From: Verrucomicrobiota bacterium
GTDB lineage: Bacteria > Verrucomicrobiota > Verrucomicrobiia > Verrucomicrobiales > Akkermansiaceae
Direction of reading: 5' to 3'
Length of the DNA stretch: 22,297 bases
NCBI GenBank assembly: GCA_008932955.1
Contig: WBXE01000013.1
Span: forward strand, 1-22,297
This document shows positions 1 through 8,154 of this stretch, piece by piece (within the stretch, counting starts at the first letter, position 1; each line of letters starts with the position of its first letter). A program made the translations under genes and the position numbers. Under the pieces are notes generated by a model. It made no database searches, had not been told where the DNA came from, and saw only the letters and a program-made list of their open reading frames with translations.

Positions 1-2
1 CC

Positions 3-1988
3 CCTCCCATTCTCGTGCGCGACGACCCGTGGCTGACGCCTCACGCGGATGCCATTAGCCGGCGCATCGAGCGCTACAACCAGGCGCTGGCAGCGCTCGG
101 GCCGGGGGCCAACGCGCTGGCGGCGTACGCCAATGGCCACAAATTCATGGGGATTCACTTCCATGCGACGGCCGGTCAGTGGACGATCCGGGAATGGGCA
201 CCGGCGGCGCGGGGGGTATCGCTGATCGGGGATTTCAATGGCTGGAACCGCGACAGCCACCCGCTCAGCCCGGCGGAACACGGGATTTGGCAACTCCACC
301 TGCCCGCTGCCAGCCTCACCCACGGCCAACAAGTAAAACTCCATGTGGTGGGCGCCGACGGCTCGCGCCGCGACCGCATCCCGGCTTGCATCCGCCGCGC
401 CGTGCAGGATCCTAACAGCCACGACTACGCCGGCCAGGTGTGGCATCCGCCGCATCCCTACAAATGGCAGCACCCGTATGACCCGCGCAGCCTCTCCAGC
501 CCCTTGATCTACGAGGCCCACGTCGGCATGGCCGGCGAGGAGCCGCGGGTGCATAACTATAGAGAATTTGCCGAGGCGATCCTGCCGCGCATCGCCCGCG
601 CCGGCTACAACACGGTGCAACTCATGGCCGTGCAGGAGCATCCGTACTATGGCTCGTTCGGCTACCATGTGTCGTCGTTCTTCGCGCCCTGCTCGCGCTT
701 CGGCACCCCGGAGGATTTGAAGTATCTGGTGGACAGCGCCCACGGCCTGGGGCTGGCAGTGTTGTTAGATGTGGTGCACTCGCATGCGGTAAAAAACGTA
801 GGCGAGGGCCTCAATGATTTCGATGGCTCGGGCAATCAGTACTTTCATGCGGGTCGGCGCGGTGATCACCCGGGCTGGGATTCGAAGTGCTTCGACTACG
901 GCCGGCCGGAAGTGCGCCAGTTTCTGCTATCAAACCTGCGCTATTGGCTCGAGGAATTCCGCTTCGATGGCTTCCGCTTCGACGGGGTCACCTCGATGCT
1001 CTATCATTCGCACGGGACCCGGGCGTTTGGCAGTTATGACGACTACTTTGGTGCGGACGCTGAGGAGGATGCCATCCTCTATCTGCAACTCGCGTCGCAG
1101 TTGGTGGCCTCATTCAAACCCGGTGCGTTGACTATCGCCGAAGACATGTCGGGCATGCCCGGCTTGTGCCGGCCGCACGGCGAGGGCGGTTTGGGCTTCA
1201 GCCACCGCCTCGGCATGGGCATCCCGGACTATTGGATCAAACTGCTCAAACACAGCCGCGACGAGGACTGGAATCTGGATGAACTGTGGGGCATGCTGTC
1301 TAACCGCCGCCACGGCGAGCCCACCATCGCCTACGCCGAAAGCCACGACCAGGCGCTGGTCGGCGACAAGACGCTCGCCTTCTGGCTGATGGACAAGGAG
1401 ATGTACGAGCACATGGGCAAGGACGACGCGGATCCGGTCATCGAACGCGGCATCGCCCTCCACAAACTCATCCGCCTAACCACCCTGGCGCTCGGCGGCG
1501 AGGCTTGGCTCAATTTCATGGGCAATGAGTTCGGCCATCCCGAGTGGCTGGATTTTCCGCGCGAGGGCAATGGCTGGTCCTATCACTATTGCCGCCGCCA
1601 GTGGTCGCTCGTCGATCATCCCGGCCTCAAGTACCACTGGCTCGCCGACTTCGACCGGGCGCTCATGGGCCTGGTCCGTGAGCACAAGCTGCTGGCCGCG
1701 CCGCCAGCCCGTTTGTTAGCCATTGATCACGAGCGCAAGATCCTCTGCGCCGAGCGCGCCAACCTCATCTTCGTGCTCAACTTCTCGGTGAGCCACTCGG
1801 TGTTCGGTCATCCGCTGCAAGTTGACGGCGCAGCCACCCGCAAAATGGTGTTAGATACTGACGCGGCGGCCTTTGGCGGCCACGGGCGGATTGATCCAGC
1901 CGTCGTCTATCCGGTCACCGCCGACGCTGTCATGGCCCTTTACACGCCTTCGCGCAGCGGATTGGTGTTTGCCCCAACCGCATTTTGA
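3..1988 (+). CDS. glgB: Eukaryotic-type 1,4-alpha-glucan branching enzyme (GH13), 5' end probably outside window
   Basis: It forms alpha-1,6 branches in glycogen by cutting and transferring alpha-1,4 chains in the cytoplasm. Counting from the in-frame GTG at 15, the protein has 657 residues. An N-terminal CBM48-like region (WAPAARGVSLIGDFNGWNRD, about 60-80) precedes a GH13 barrel with YEAHVGMA, GYNTVQLMAVQEHPYYGSFGYH and DVVHSHAVKN. The putative nucleophile is D323 in FRFDGVTSM, the acid/base E376 in TIAEDMSG, and the third carboxylate D445 in AESHDQ. NFMGNEFGHPEWLDFPREGN and VLDTDAAAFGGH follow. These blocks match the animal/plant type (GH13_8) much better than ordinary bacterial GlgB. The frame stays open to the window edge (PPIL before the GTG), so a few residues are probably missing. 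The family call is secure; the start is not. Confidence 0.95.
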   Translation, partial: PPILVRDDPWLTPHADAISRRIERYNQALAALGPGANALAAYANGHKFMGIHFHATAGQWTIREWAPAARGVSLIGDFNGWNRDSHPLSPAEHGIWQLHLPAASLTHGQQVKLHVVGADGSRRDRIPACIRRAVQDPNSHDYAGQVWHPPHPYKWQHPYDPRSLSSPLIYEAHVGMAGEEPRVHNYREFAEAILPRIARAGYNTVQLMAVQEHPYYGSFGYHVSSFFAPCSRFGTPEDLKYLVDSAHGLGLAVLLDVVHSHAVKNVGEGLNDFDGSGNQYFHAGRRGDHPGWDSKCFDYGRPEVRQFLLSNLRYWLEEFRFDGFRFDGVTSMLYHSHGTRAFGSYDDYFGADAEEDAILYLQLASQLVASFKPGALTIAEDMSGMPGLCRPHGEGGLGFSHRLGMGIPDYWIKLLKHSRDEDWNLDELWGMLSNRRHGEPTIAYAESHDQALVGDKTLAFWLMDKEMYEHMGKDDADPVIERGIALHKLIRLTTLALGGEAWLNFMGNEFGHPEWLDFPREGNGWSYHYCRRQWSLVDHPGLKYHWLADFDRALMGLVREHKLLAAPPARLLAIDHERKILCAERANLIFVLNFSVSHSVFGHPLQVDGAATRKMVLDTDAAAFGGHGRIDPAVVYPVTADAVMALYTPSRSGLVFAPTAF

Positions 1989-1995
1989 CACCGGC

Positions 1996-3339
1996 GTGAA
2001 ACGATATTTCTTGAGGCGCCTGCTGTTGATTCCGCCGACCTTGTTTGGCATCACGTTGCTGGTGTTTACCATCACCCGCTTTGTGCCTGGCGGGCCGGGC
2101 GAGAAGATGTTGCAACAGGCGGCCCGCGGGGCCGACCAGGGTGGCAAGCGCTCGAGCTCACCGCCATCCCAGGGCGGCATGAGCGAGGAGCAACTCGAAG
2201 AGGTGGAGGAACAGTTCGGCCTCGATAAAAACATACTAACAGCATACGCGCAATGGCTCGGCGTCCTGCCCAAGGAAACCCATATCTCCAAGGGCGAATT
2301 CGGCGGGCTCGACAGTGACTCCATCGGCGGTGGCATCGATCCTGACAACACCGCCATCATCGTGCTGCGCGGCGACGGGCGCATGGTCCATGTGCTGCGC
2401 CACGATGAGGCGCTGGCTTCGGCGGTGTTTGCAGTATCCGGCAAACCCATCAGCGACGAAGGCTGGAAAGTGCGCTACGAAGCGGAAAAAGTCCGCCAAC
2501 AACGATATCGCACCCGCAATTCTGGCAGCGCCGAAGCGCCGGCCTACGCCCCGCGAGCCGTAGTCTATCAAACCCGCTGCACCGGCCTGTTGCAAGGCAA
2601 TCTCGGCCGTTCCACTTCCTATAACGAACCGGTGGATCAGATGATTCTGGCGCGCATGCCCATCGCGGTGTATTTCGGTTTGCTCACCGCGCTGCTCACT
2701 TATGCGGTGTGTTTGCCGCTGGGCGTACTCAAAGCCTTGAAACACCGCACCTTCATCGATACCGCTAGCTCGGTGCTCATTTTCTTCGGCTATTCCATCC
2801 CCGGGTTTGCGCTCGGGGCCATCCTGTTGGTGTATCTCGGCGCGCGATTGCATTGGTTTCCACTCTTCGGCTTGACCAGCCCGGATTTTGACCAACTCGA
2901 CACCTGGGCCAAGCTGAAGGATCTGGCCCATCACACGGTGTTGCCGCTCACTTGTTATGGAATCGGCTCGTTCGCCATGCTCACAATGCTGACCAAGAAC
3001 AATCTGATGGACAATCTAGCGGCCGACTATGTGCGCACGGCGGTGGCCAAGGGGGTGAGCTTCAAGCGAGCGGTGTTCGGCCATGCGTTCCGCAACTCAA
3101 TGATCCCGGTAGCCACCAGCCTCGGCAGTTTGTTGGAAATTTTCATCGGCGGCTCGCTGCTTATCGAGACCGTGTTCGATATCCAGGGCTTCGGCTTGCT
3201 GCAATACCAAGCGATGATCGCCCGCGATGTGCCGGTCATCATGGGCACTCTGGTCATCGAGGCCGGACTTATGCTGTTAGGCCATGTGGCTTCCGACGTC
3301 ATCGTGGCGATGGTCGACCCGCGCATCAAATTTGAATGA
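1996..3339 (+). CDS. yejB: Yej/Opp-type peptide ABC transporter permease with enlarged periplasmic loop
   Basis: This is one of two inner-membrane permeases of an oligopeptide/microcin-C-type importer. The chosen start is GTG at 1996, 7 bases after the branching-enzyme stop, because it opens directly on the expected VKRYFLRRLLLIPPTLFGIT first membrane helix. The open frame to the left only reads inside the previous gene. The result is 447 residues. After helix 1 (about 5-27) a hydrophilic segment runs to about residue 215, followed by GLLQGNLGRSTSYNEPV, membrane helices, and the EAA loop that contacts the ATPase (ADYVRTAVAKGVSFKRAVFG, about 343-362). It ends with the family-typical VDPRIKFE. 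The family has a loop here, but 447 residues is clearly longer than I recall for YejB (about 364). The extra segment (NTAIIVLRGDGRMVHVLRHD) matches no family I recognise. Confidence 0.88.
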   Translation: MKRYFLRRLLLIPPTLFGITLLVFTITRFVPGGPGEKMLQQAARGADQGGKRSSSPPSQGGMSEEQLEEVEEQFGLDKNILTAYAQWLGVLPKETHISKGEFGGLDSDSIGGGIDPDNTAIIVLRGDGRMVHVLRHDEALASAVFAVSGKPISDEGWKVRYEAEKVRQQRYRTRNSGSAEAPAYAPRAVVYQTRCTGLLQGNLGRSTSYNEPVDQMILARMPIAVYFGLLTALLTYAVCLPLGVLKALKHRTFIDTASSVLIFFGYSIPGFALGAILLVYLGARLHWFPLFGLTSPDFDQLDTWAKLKDLAHHTVLPLTCYGIGSFAMLTMLTKNNLMDNLAADYVRTAVAKGVSFKRAVFGHAFRNSMIPVATSLGSLLEIFIGGSLLIETVFDIQGFGLLQYQAMIARDVPVIMGTLVIEAGLMLLGHVASDVIVAMVDPRIKFE

Positions 3340-4916
3340 CCATGCGAATTGCCGGCCTATTTCTAACGGCGCTCGGCGCACTGGCAGCCACCGGGGAGAT
3401 GCGCGGCCTGGCCTTGCCCACCGCGCGCTGGTTCTTTGAGATCAGCCGCGATGTGCCATGGCTGAACGTTCATCTAGCCAACGAGCGAATTTTCCCGTGG
3501 TTCGGCTGGCTGAGCACCGCGCTGCTGATTGCCTGCGGGTTGTTGCTGGTATTGTGCTCATGGCTGGGCGGGCCGCGCAATCCGGTGACCGAGCAGCGCA
3601 TCCGCCGCTTCCGGGCGATCAAGCGCGGGTACTTTTCGCTGGTGATTTTATTGTTTCTCGGGGGTCTGGCCGCGCTGGATCAGGTGGTGGTTGGCAAACG
3701 CGCGCTGGCCGTGAAGTATGAGGGCGAGTGGAGTTTTCCGGCGTTTCAGCCAGGCACAGTGAAAAATGCCGACTACGGGATGCGCGGCGAATCGGCAGAA
3801 GCTCCAGCCGATTTCCGCGAACTCAAACGCCGCCTCGAGGCAGATGGCAGCGGGCGGGTGATCCTGCCGCTGATTCCCTACGACCCGACCGGCGACACCC
3901 TGCCGGCACGCTCACGAGCGCTGGAACAACGCGACGGACTCTACTATGAGGATGGCGATTCCCAGCCGTTTTCCGGCATGGCTGCGACCTATCACAATGT
4001 AGAAAAATCCCTCATTCACCTGCGCTATTCGATGCGTCATGGCTTGCGCTCCGGACCGGTTGATGGTTACGACCCCGATGGCAGCGCGGTGTACAGCGGC
4101 GATTACAAGTATGGCTCGCTGGTGAGGGATCGCTACAGCGGAGGCGGGGCCAAGGCCAAGTTTTTGGCGTTTACCGGCAGCGAGCTGCGTGCAGTCAAAT
4201 ACCACCCGGCACCACCGCTGCCCGAGGCTGGCAACTGGCTGGGCACCACCTCCCAAGGCTACGATGTGCTCGCCTACCTGTACGGCGGCATGCAGGTGAA
4301 TTTCAAGGCGGCCCTGATCTATCTGCCAATCATCTATCTTATCGGCATCTCCGTCGGCATGATGATGGGATTTTTCGGTGGTTGGTTCGATCTCATCGTT
4401 CAGCGCCTCATCGAGGTTTTATCGAACATGCCGTTCCTGTTCGTGGTCATTATATTTTCGAGCGTGGTGCCCGAGCGCTACAAGGGCTTGCCAGTTATTC
4501 TAACCATCCTGATCGCGTTCGGCTGGATGGGCATGACCTTCCTGATGCGCAGCGCCGCCTACCGCGACCGCGAGCGCGATTACATCGCCGCCGCCCGCGT
4601 GCTGGGTGCCGGCACTCCGCGCATATTATTTTTGCACCTGCTGCCTAACACGGTGGCCATCCTCGTCACGCTGGTGCCCTTCACCTTGTCGGGACTCATT
4701 TTCGCGCTGACCTCGCTGGATTACCTCGGCTTCGGGCTGCCACCGGAATACGCCACCTGGGGCCGCTTGCTCAACGACGGGCTGGCCAACCTGTCCGCGC
4801 CGTGGCTCGTGACCTCCACCTTCATTGTGCTCGTCGGCATGTTGGTGCTCATCACCTTCGTCGGAGAAGCGGTGCGCGAAGCCGTCGATCCGAAAAAATT
4901 CACCTACTACCGATGA
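3336..4916 (+). CDS. yejE: Yej/Opp-type ABC transporter permease with MORN/YwqK-like periplasmic insert
   Basis: This is the second permease of the importer, 526 residues from ATG 3336, which overlaps the preceding stop in ATGA. An ATG at 3342 is an alternative. Hydrophobic segments lie near 4-19, 55-77 and 95-116. The YejE hallmarks then appear: RRFRAIKRGYFSL, KYEGEWSFPAF and ILPLIPYDPTGDTL, followed by NWLGTTSQGYDVLAYLYGG and several helices. The EAA loop is YIAAARVLGAGTPRILFLHL, and DYLGFGLPPEYATWGRLL precedes VDPKKFTYY at the end. Two parts exceed the family: an extra N-terminal hairpin (about 1-90) and about 70 residues (200-267) between the IPYDPTGD block and the LGTTSQG block. That insert has the cadence of YwqK/MORN_2 repeats. 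YejE as I recall it is about 340 residues, so this one is very long. Permease identity is secure; the insert call is moderate. Confidence 0.88.
   Translation: MTMRIAGLFLTALGALAATGEMRGLALPTARWFFEISRDVPWLNVHLANERIFPWFGWLSTALLIACGLLLVLCSWLGGPRNPVTEQRIRRFRAIKRGYFSLVILLFLGGLAALDQVVVGKRALAVKYEGEWSFPAFQPGTVKNADYGMRGESAEAPADFRELKRRLEADGSGRVILPLIPYDPTGDTLPARSRALEQRDGLYYEDGDSQPFSGMAATYHNVEKSLIHLRYSMRHGLRSGPVDGYDPDGSAVYSGDYKYGSLVRDRYSGGGAKAKFLAFTGSELRAVKYHPAPPLPEAGNWLGTTSQGYDVLAYLYGGMQVNFKAALIYLPIIYLIGISVGMMMGFFGGWFDLIVQRLIEVLSNMPFLFVVIIFSSVVPERYKGLPVILTILIAFGWMGMTFLMRSAAYRDRERDYIAAARVLGAGTPRILFLHLLPNTVAILVTLVPFTLSGLIFALTSLDYLGFGLPPEYATWGRLLNDGLANLSAPWLVTSTFIVLVGMLVLITFVGEAVREAVDPKKFTYYR
3933..4137 (+). 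other. YwqK/MORN_2-like module inside the YejE-type permease
   Basis: Residues about 200-267 of the permease read DGLYYEDGDSQPFSGMA, then RYSMRHGLRSGPVDGY and DPDGSAVYSGDYKYGSL. The G-x-P-x-x-x-Y/D-x-x-x-G spacing and the YYEDG...PFSG opening resemble the YwqK-like MORN_2 repeats common in secreted Verrucomicrobiota and Bacteroidota proteins. It sits between the IPYDPTGD and LGTTSQG family blocks, a region expected on the periplasmic side. I judge this by eye; a profile comparison was not possible. Confidence 0.5.
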
Positions 4917-7051
4917 TGCGCCGACTGAGGGAAATTTTTGGAGTAATTTTGTCAGGCATGGTTATGCTAAGCGTTGGTGGCTGCCGCCGCGAGGTGCCGG
5001 CCAGCGGCCGCGAGCTGGAATTTGAGGCATTTGTACCGGCCTACAACCGCTACATCCACGACTGGCTGCTCAAACAACAATCCGCGTCGAAGGAGGAAGC
5101 CACGGCACTCCAAGCGAAGCTCGCCACGGCTGATGGGGATGCCAAACCGGCGCTGGAAGCGCGGGCAGGGGCAGTCCGCCGCGATCTGGCCAAATGGGAG
5201 TTTCGGCTGGGGCTGGGCGATTTTCTCAAGATTGGCCAGCCTGGCGAGCTGCCGGCCGGCTTGGTGTGGAAAGACGGGATGGAGCAACCGGAGATAGGTG
5301 ATGCGCGGGCGAAGAAGGGCGGCACGCTGCGCCGCTTCATTCATACGTTTCCTTCGACGATGAGTTCGTTTGGCGACAACTCGAACAATGACTTCCGCGC
5401 CGAACTCTATGATTACATCGACATTCCGTTGGTAAACATCCACCCGCTAACCATGGAGTTGATTCCCGGGCTGGCCAACGAATGGGCGCTCTCGGCGGAT
5501 GGCCGCACCACCTACTTCCACATCAATCCCAAGGCCACCTATTCCGATGGCGTGGCTATCACCGCGCGGGATTTCCTGGTGGCCATCTATCTGCGCGTCT
5601 CGGATAACATCTTCAACCCTTATCACAAGCAATACTATCGCGAGGAAATCGCCCAGGTCGCCATGTATGACGAGCATACGCTGGCGGTGTCGCTGCCGGA
5701 GATCAAAATCAACGCGCCGATGATCGCCGGCAGTCTGGAGCCCTCACCACCGCACTTTTACACCGACTACGGGCCGGATTACAACGAGCGCTATCAATGG
5801 CGCGTTCCGCCGGGCACGGGTGCATACGAGGTGCTGGCCAAGGATATTGTAAAAGGCGTGTCCATCACCGAGACCCGCGTCAAGAACTGGTGGGCCAAAG
5901 ATTTGAAGTACTACCGGTATCGTTTCAATCCCGACAAGCTGGTGCACACGGTCGTCCGCGATGAGTCCAAGGCCTTTGAGTTGTTCCGCGCCGGTGAGCT
6001 CGACACGTTTTACATGAACCATCCCGAGGTATGGTATGAAAAATGCGAGATGGAACCCATCTATAAGGGCTGGATCGAACGCAGCACGTTTTACAATCGC
6101 TATCCAAATCCGCCCCGCGGCCTCTACATGAACGTGCGCAAACCGCCACTGGATGACCGCAACGTGCGCATCGGCATCCACTTTGCGCTCAACTGGCAGA
6201 AGGCCATCAACGTGCTGTTTCGCGGCGACTACCAGCGCCTCAACGCCTTCAACGCAGGTTATGCCATCTACAGCGACCCTTCGATCAAGGCCCGCCCATA
6301 CTCGATTGATGCCGCCCGCGCCGCCTTCCGCGAGGCCGGCTACACCCATGAGGGCCCTGACGGAATTTTGAGCAAGCCCGACGGCACCCGGCTCGCCACG
6401 ACCCTGGCCTATCCGACCGCGCTGCAGCTCTATGACCGCATGTTCGCCATTTTGCGCGAGGACGCCAAAGCCTGCGGCTTGGACTTGCGGCTGGATGGAG
6501 CGGAAATCACCGTCGACTACAAGAGGAACATGTTGAAGCAATATGACATGGCCTTCGGCAGTTGGGCCATCACCCCGCCGGTGCCCGATTTCTACCAATT
6601 TTTGCATTCGACCAATGCGCTCGATGCGAAGGGCAACCCCAAGCCGCAGACGAACAATTTATTTGTATGGGGGCGGCCGGACACCGACGGGTTGTGTGAG
6701 GTGGTGCGCAATGGCCGCAACCAGGAAGAGGTCCGCGACGCCTCATGGAAACTCCAACATATCATTCACGACGAGGGGTTTTTCGCGCCTGGCTACACCG
6801 TGGATTTCATCCGGCTCGGCTCTTGGCGCTGGGTGCGCTGGCCGGACTGTGAGACCACTCGCTTCAGCCCGCCAGTGGTGCTCGACCCCCACGAGGTGTT
6901 CGTGCTGTGGATCGATGAGGATATCAAACAGGAGACATTGGCCGCCCGCAACAACGGCAAATCCTTCGGCGAGTGCAACCGCGTGGTCGATACCTATCGG
7001 GTGCAAGCGCCAGCCACTCCGGCCCAACCCGCGCCCCCCAGCAAGCCATGA
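4913..7051 (+). CDS. yejA: Yej/Opp-family extracellular solute-binding lipoprotein
   Basis: This is the peptide-binding subunit of the importer. The start at ATG 4913 overlaps the previous stop in ATGA and gives 712 residues beginning MMRRLREIFGVILSG. A lipobox VGGC at Cys24 means it should be lipid-anchored in the envelope. Residues about 25-130 form a charged, probably helical, coiled-coil-like extension (LLKQQSASKEEATALQAKLA). The SBP_bac_5 domain starts near KKGGTLRRFIHTFPSTMSSF and includes LIPGLANEWALSADGRTTYF, TYSDGVAITARDFLVAIYLR and DESKAFELFRAGELDTFYMN. RGLYMNVRKPPLDDRNVRIG and PVPDFYQFLHSTNA follow. The YRFNPDKL...ESKAFELFRAGE pattern favours YejA over classical OppA/DppA. A Pro/Ala-rich tail closes the protein. 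Substrate is not deducible; oligopeptides or peptide-like compounds are likely. An alternative ATG lies at 4916. Confidence 0.88.
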   Translation: MMRRLREIFGVILSGMVMLSVGGCRREVPASGRELEFEAFVPAYNRYIHDWLLKQQSASKEEATALQAKLATADGDAKPALEARAGAVRRDLAKWEFRLGLGDFLKIGQPGELPAGLVWKDGMEQPEIGDARAKKGGTLRRFIHTFPSTMSSFGDNSNNDFRAELYDYIDIPLVNIHPLTMELIPGLANEWALSADGRTTYFHINPKATYSDGVAITARDFLVAIYLRVSDNIFNPYHKQYYREEIAQVAMYDEHTLAVSLPEIKINAPMIAGSLEPSPPHFYTDYGPDYNERYQWRVPPGTGAYEVLAKDIVKGVSITETRVKNWWAKDLKYYRYRFNPDKLVHTVVRDESKAFELFRAGELDTFYMNHPEVWYEKCEMEPIYKGWIERSTFYNRYPNPPRGLYMNVRKPPLDDRNVRIGIHFALNWQKAINVLFRGDYQRLNAFNAGYAIYSDPSIKARPYSIDAARAAFREAGYTHEGPDGILSKPDGTRLATTLAYPTALQLYDRMFAILREDAKACGLDLRLDGAEITVDYKRNMLKQYDMAFGSWAITPPVPDFYQFLHSTNALDAKGNPKPQTNNLFVWGRPDTDGLCEVVRNGRNQEEVRDASWKLQHIIHDEGFFAPGYTVDFIRLGSWRWVRWPDCETTRFSPPVVLDPHEVFVLWIDEDIKQETLAARNNGKSFGECNRVVDTYRVQAPATPAQPAPPSKP

Positions 7052-8040
7052 GCCCGCCACCTGAAATCATCCTGGAGGTGGACAAGCTCATCACCTCGTT
7101 TGAAACCGAGCGCGGCATGTTGCGCGCCGTCGATCAAGTTTCCTTTGCAGTGCCGCGAGGCAAGACGGTGGGCATTGTGGGCGAGAGCGGCTGCGGCAAG
7201 AGCGTCACGGCCATGTCGATCATTCGCTTGTTGCCGCAACCCGCCGGGCGCATTTTGGGCGGGCAGGTGCGCTTCAAGGGGCTTGATCTGGTGCGGGCGA
7301 GTGACGGGCAGATGCGGCAAGTGCGCGGCGGAGACATCGGGGTGATTTTCCAGGAACCGATGACCGCCCTCAATCCGGTGCATCGGATTGGGCGGCAGGT
7401 GGCGGAGGTTTTCCGCATTCACAAGAAGTTATCGAAGCGCGATGCTTGGGATGCGGCTACGGAGATGTTGCAACGCGTGCGCATCCCGGATCCGGAAAAA
7501 CGCATGATGGATTACCCGCACCAACTCTCCGGCGGCATGCGCCAGCGCATCGTCATCGCCCTCGCGCTGGCCTGCAAGCCGTCACTGGTGATTGCCGATG
7601 AGCCGACCACCGCGCTCGACGTGACCGTGCAAGCGCAGATTCTCGATCTGATGAAACAACTGCAGGATGAGATCGGCATGTCGATCATTCTAATCACCCA
7701 TGACTTGGGCGTCATCGCCGAGACCTGCGACGAAGTGGTGGTGATGTACGCCGGTCGGGTGGTAGAGCGTGCGAGCGCAGCAGACTTGTTCGATCATCCA
7801 CAGCACGCCTATACCCGCGGCTTGCTGCAATCCATCCCGACTTTGGAAACCCCCTCCAAGGCCGTACTCAAAACCATTCCCGGAATGGTCGCCTCGCTGG
7901 CCGACCACGTCCACGGCTGCCGCTTCTGCCAACGCATGGGCCGCAGCGCCGGCGCATCTAACGAGCGCCCGCGGTTTGCCGAGCTGGCCCCCGGCCACTG
8001 GGCGGAAATTTGCCCGCAATGCACACCACACCTAGGATAA
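7048..8040 (+). CDS. Oligopeptide ABC transporter ATP-binding protein (DppD/OppD type)
   Basis: This ATPase powers the importer. The start at ATG 7048 overlaps the preceding stop in ATGA and gives 330 residues. Walker A is GESGCGKS, the Q-loop FQEPMTALNPVHRIG, the signature LSGGMRQR, Walker B LVIADEPTTALD and the H-loop ITHDLGVIAETCDEVVVMYA. GRVVERASAADLFDHPQHAYTR is the usual start of the C-terminal oligopeptide-transporter region. The tail differs from the usual GCxFxxRC pattern: it has HGCRFC and, 27 residues later, CPQC, which could form a metal site. YejF is normally two ATPase domains fused; here there is one domain and no OppF-type partner next to it, since rlmN follows. It may work as a homodimer or with a partner encoded elsewhere. 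Confidence 0.93.
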   Translation: MSPPPEIILEVDKLITSFETERGMLRAVDQVSFAVPRGKTVGIVGESGCGKSVTAMSIIRLLPQPAGRILGGQVRFKGLDLVRASDGQMRQVRGGDIGVIFQEPMTALNPVHRIGRQVAEVFRIHKKLSKRDAWDAATEMLQRVRIPDPEKRMMDYPHQLSGGMRQRIVIALALACKPSLVIADEPTTALDVTVQAQILDLMKQLQDEIGMSIILITHDLGVIAETCDEVVVMYAGRVVERASAADLFDHPQHAYTRGLLQSIPTLETPSKAVLKTIPGMVASLADHVHGCRFCQRMGRSAGASNERPRFAELAPGHWAEICPQCTPHLG

Positions 8041-8154
8041 AAAACGCCGAGCGATGGAATTTCCTTTTATGCTGGCAGCCAGCCCCCCAATCCTCGCATC
8101 GTCTTGGCCCACCTGTGCCTATCCGCGTTGATCCGCGGCTATTTTCTCCTCCTT
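8041..8154. other. Intergenic region upstream of rlmN containing an ATCCGCG repeat
   Basis: These 114 bases separate the ATPase stop from the rlmN start. I see no convincing terminator. At 8121-8137 the heptamer ATCCGCG occurs twice at 10-base spacing, preceded by CCTGTGCCT, which looks like a dispersed intergenic repeat. Reading through from the transporter operon into rlmN is possible. Confidence 0.5.
8111..8140 (+). repeat. ATCCGCG tandem motif, probable dispersed intergenic repeat
   Basis: ATCCGCG lies at 8121-8127 and again at 8131-8137 (10-base period), with a weaker related unit before it at 8111-8120. Such 'ATCCGYGTT-ATCCGYGG' strings recur between genes in several environmental bacterial groups, as far as I recall. 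A related, more degraded pair lies at 15420-15500. Confidence 0.5.

Noticed and set aside
2236..2934. A long minus-strand open frame (232 aa) opposite the YejB-like permease
   Set aside because: It lies entirely antisense to a well-supported gene, starts without context, has no recognisable motif, and follows the codon pattern of the plus-strand gene.
1996..3339. The extended frame starting at 1873 as the permease start
   Set aside because: It would overlap the branching-enzyme gene by over 100 bases and add an N-terminus unlike the family; the GTG at 1996 opens directly on the first membrane helix.
5744..6607. A 287 aa minus-strand open frame opposite the binding-protein gene
   Set aside because: It is a shadow of the SBP_bac_5 frame; the plus-strand product has clear family blocks across the same bases.
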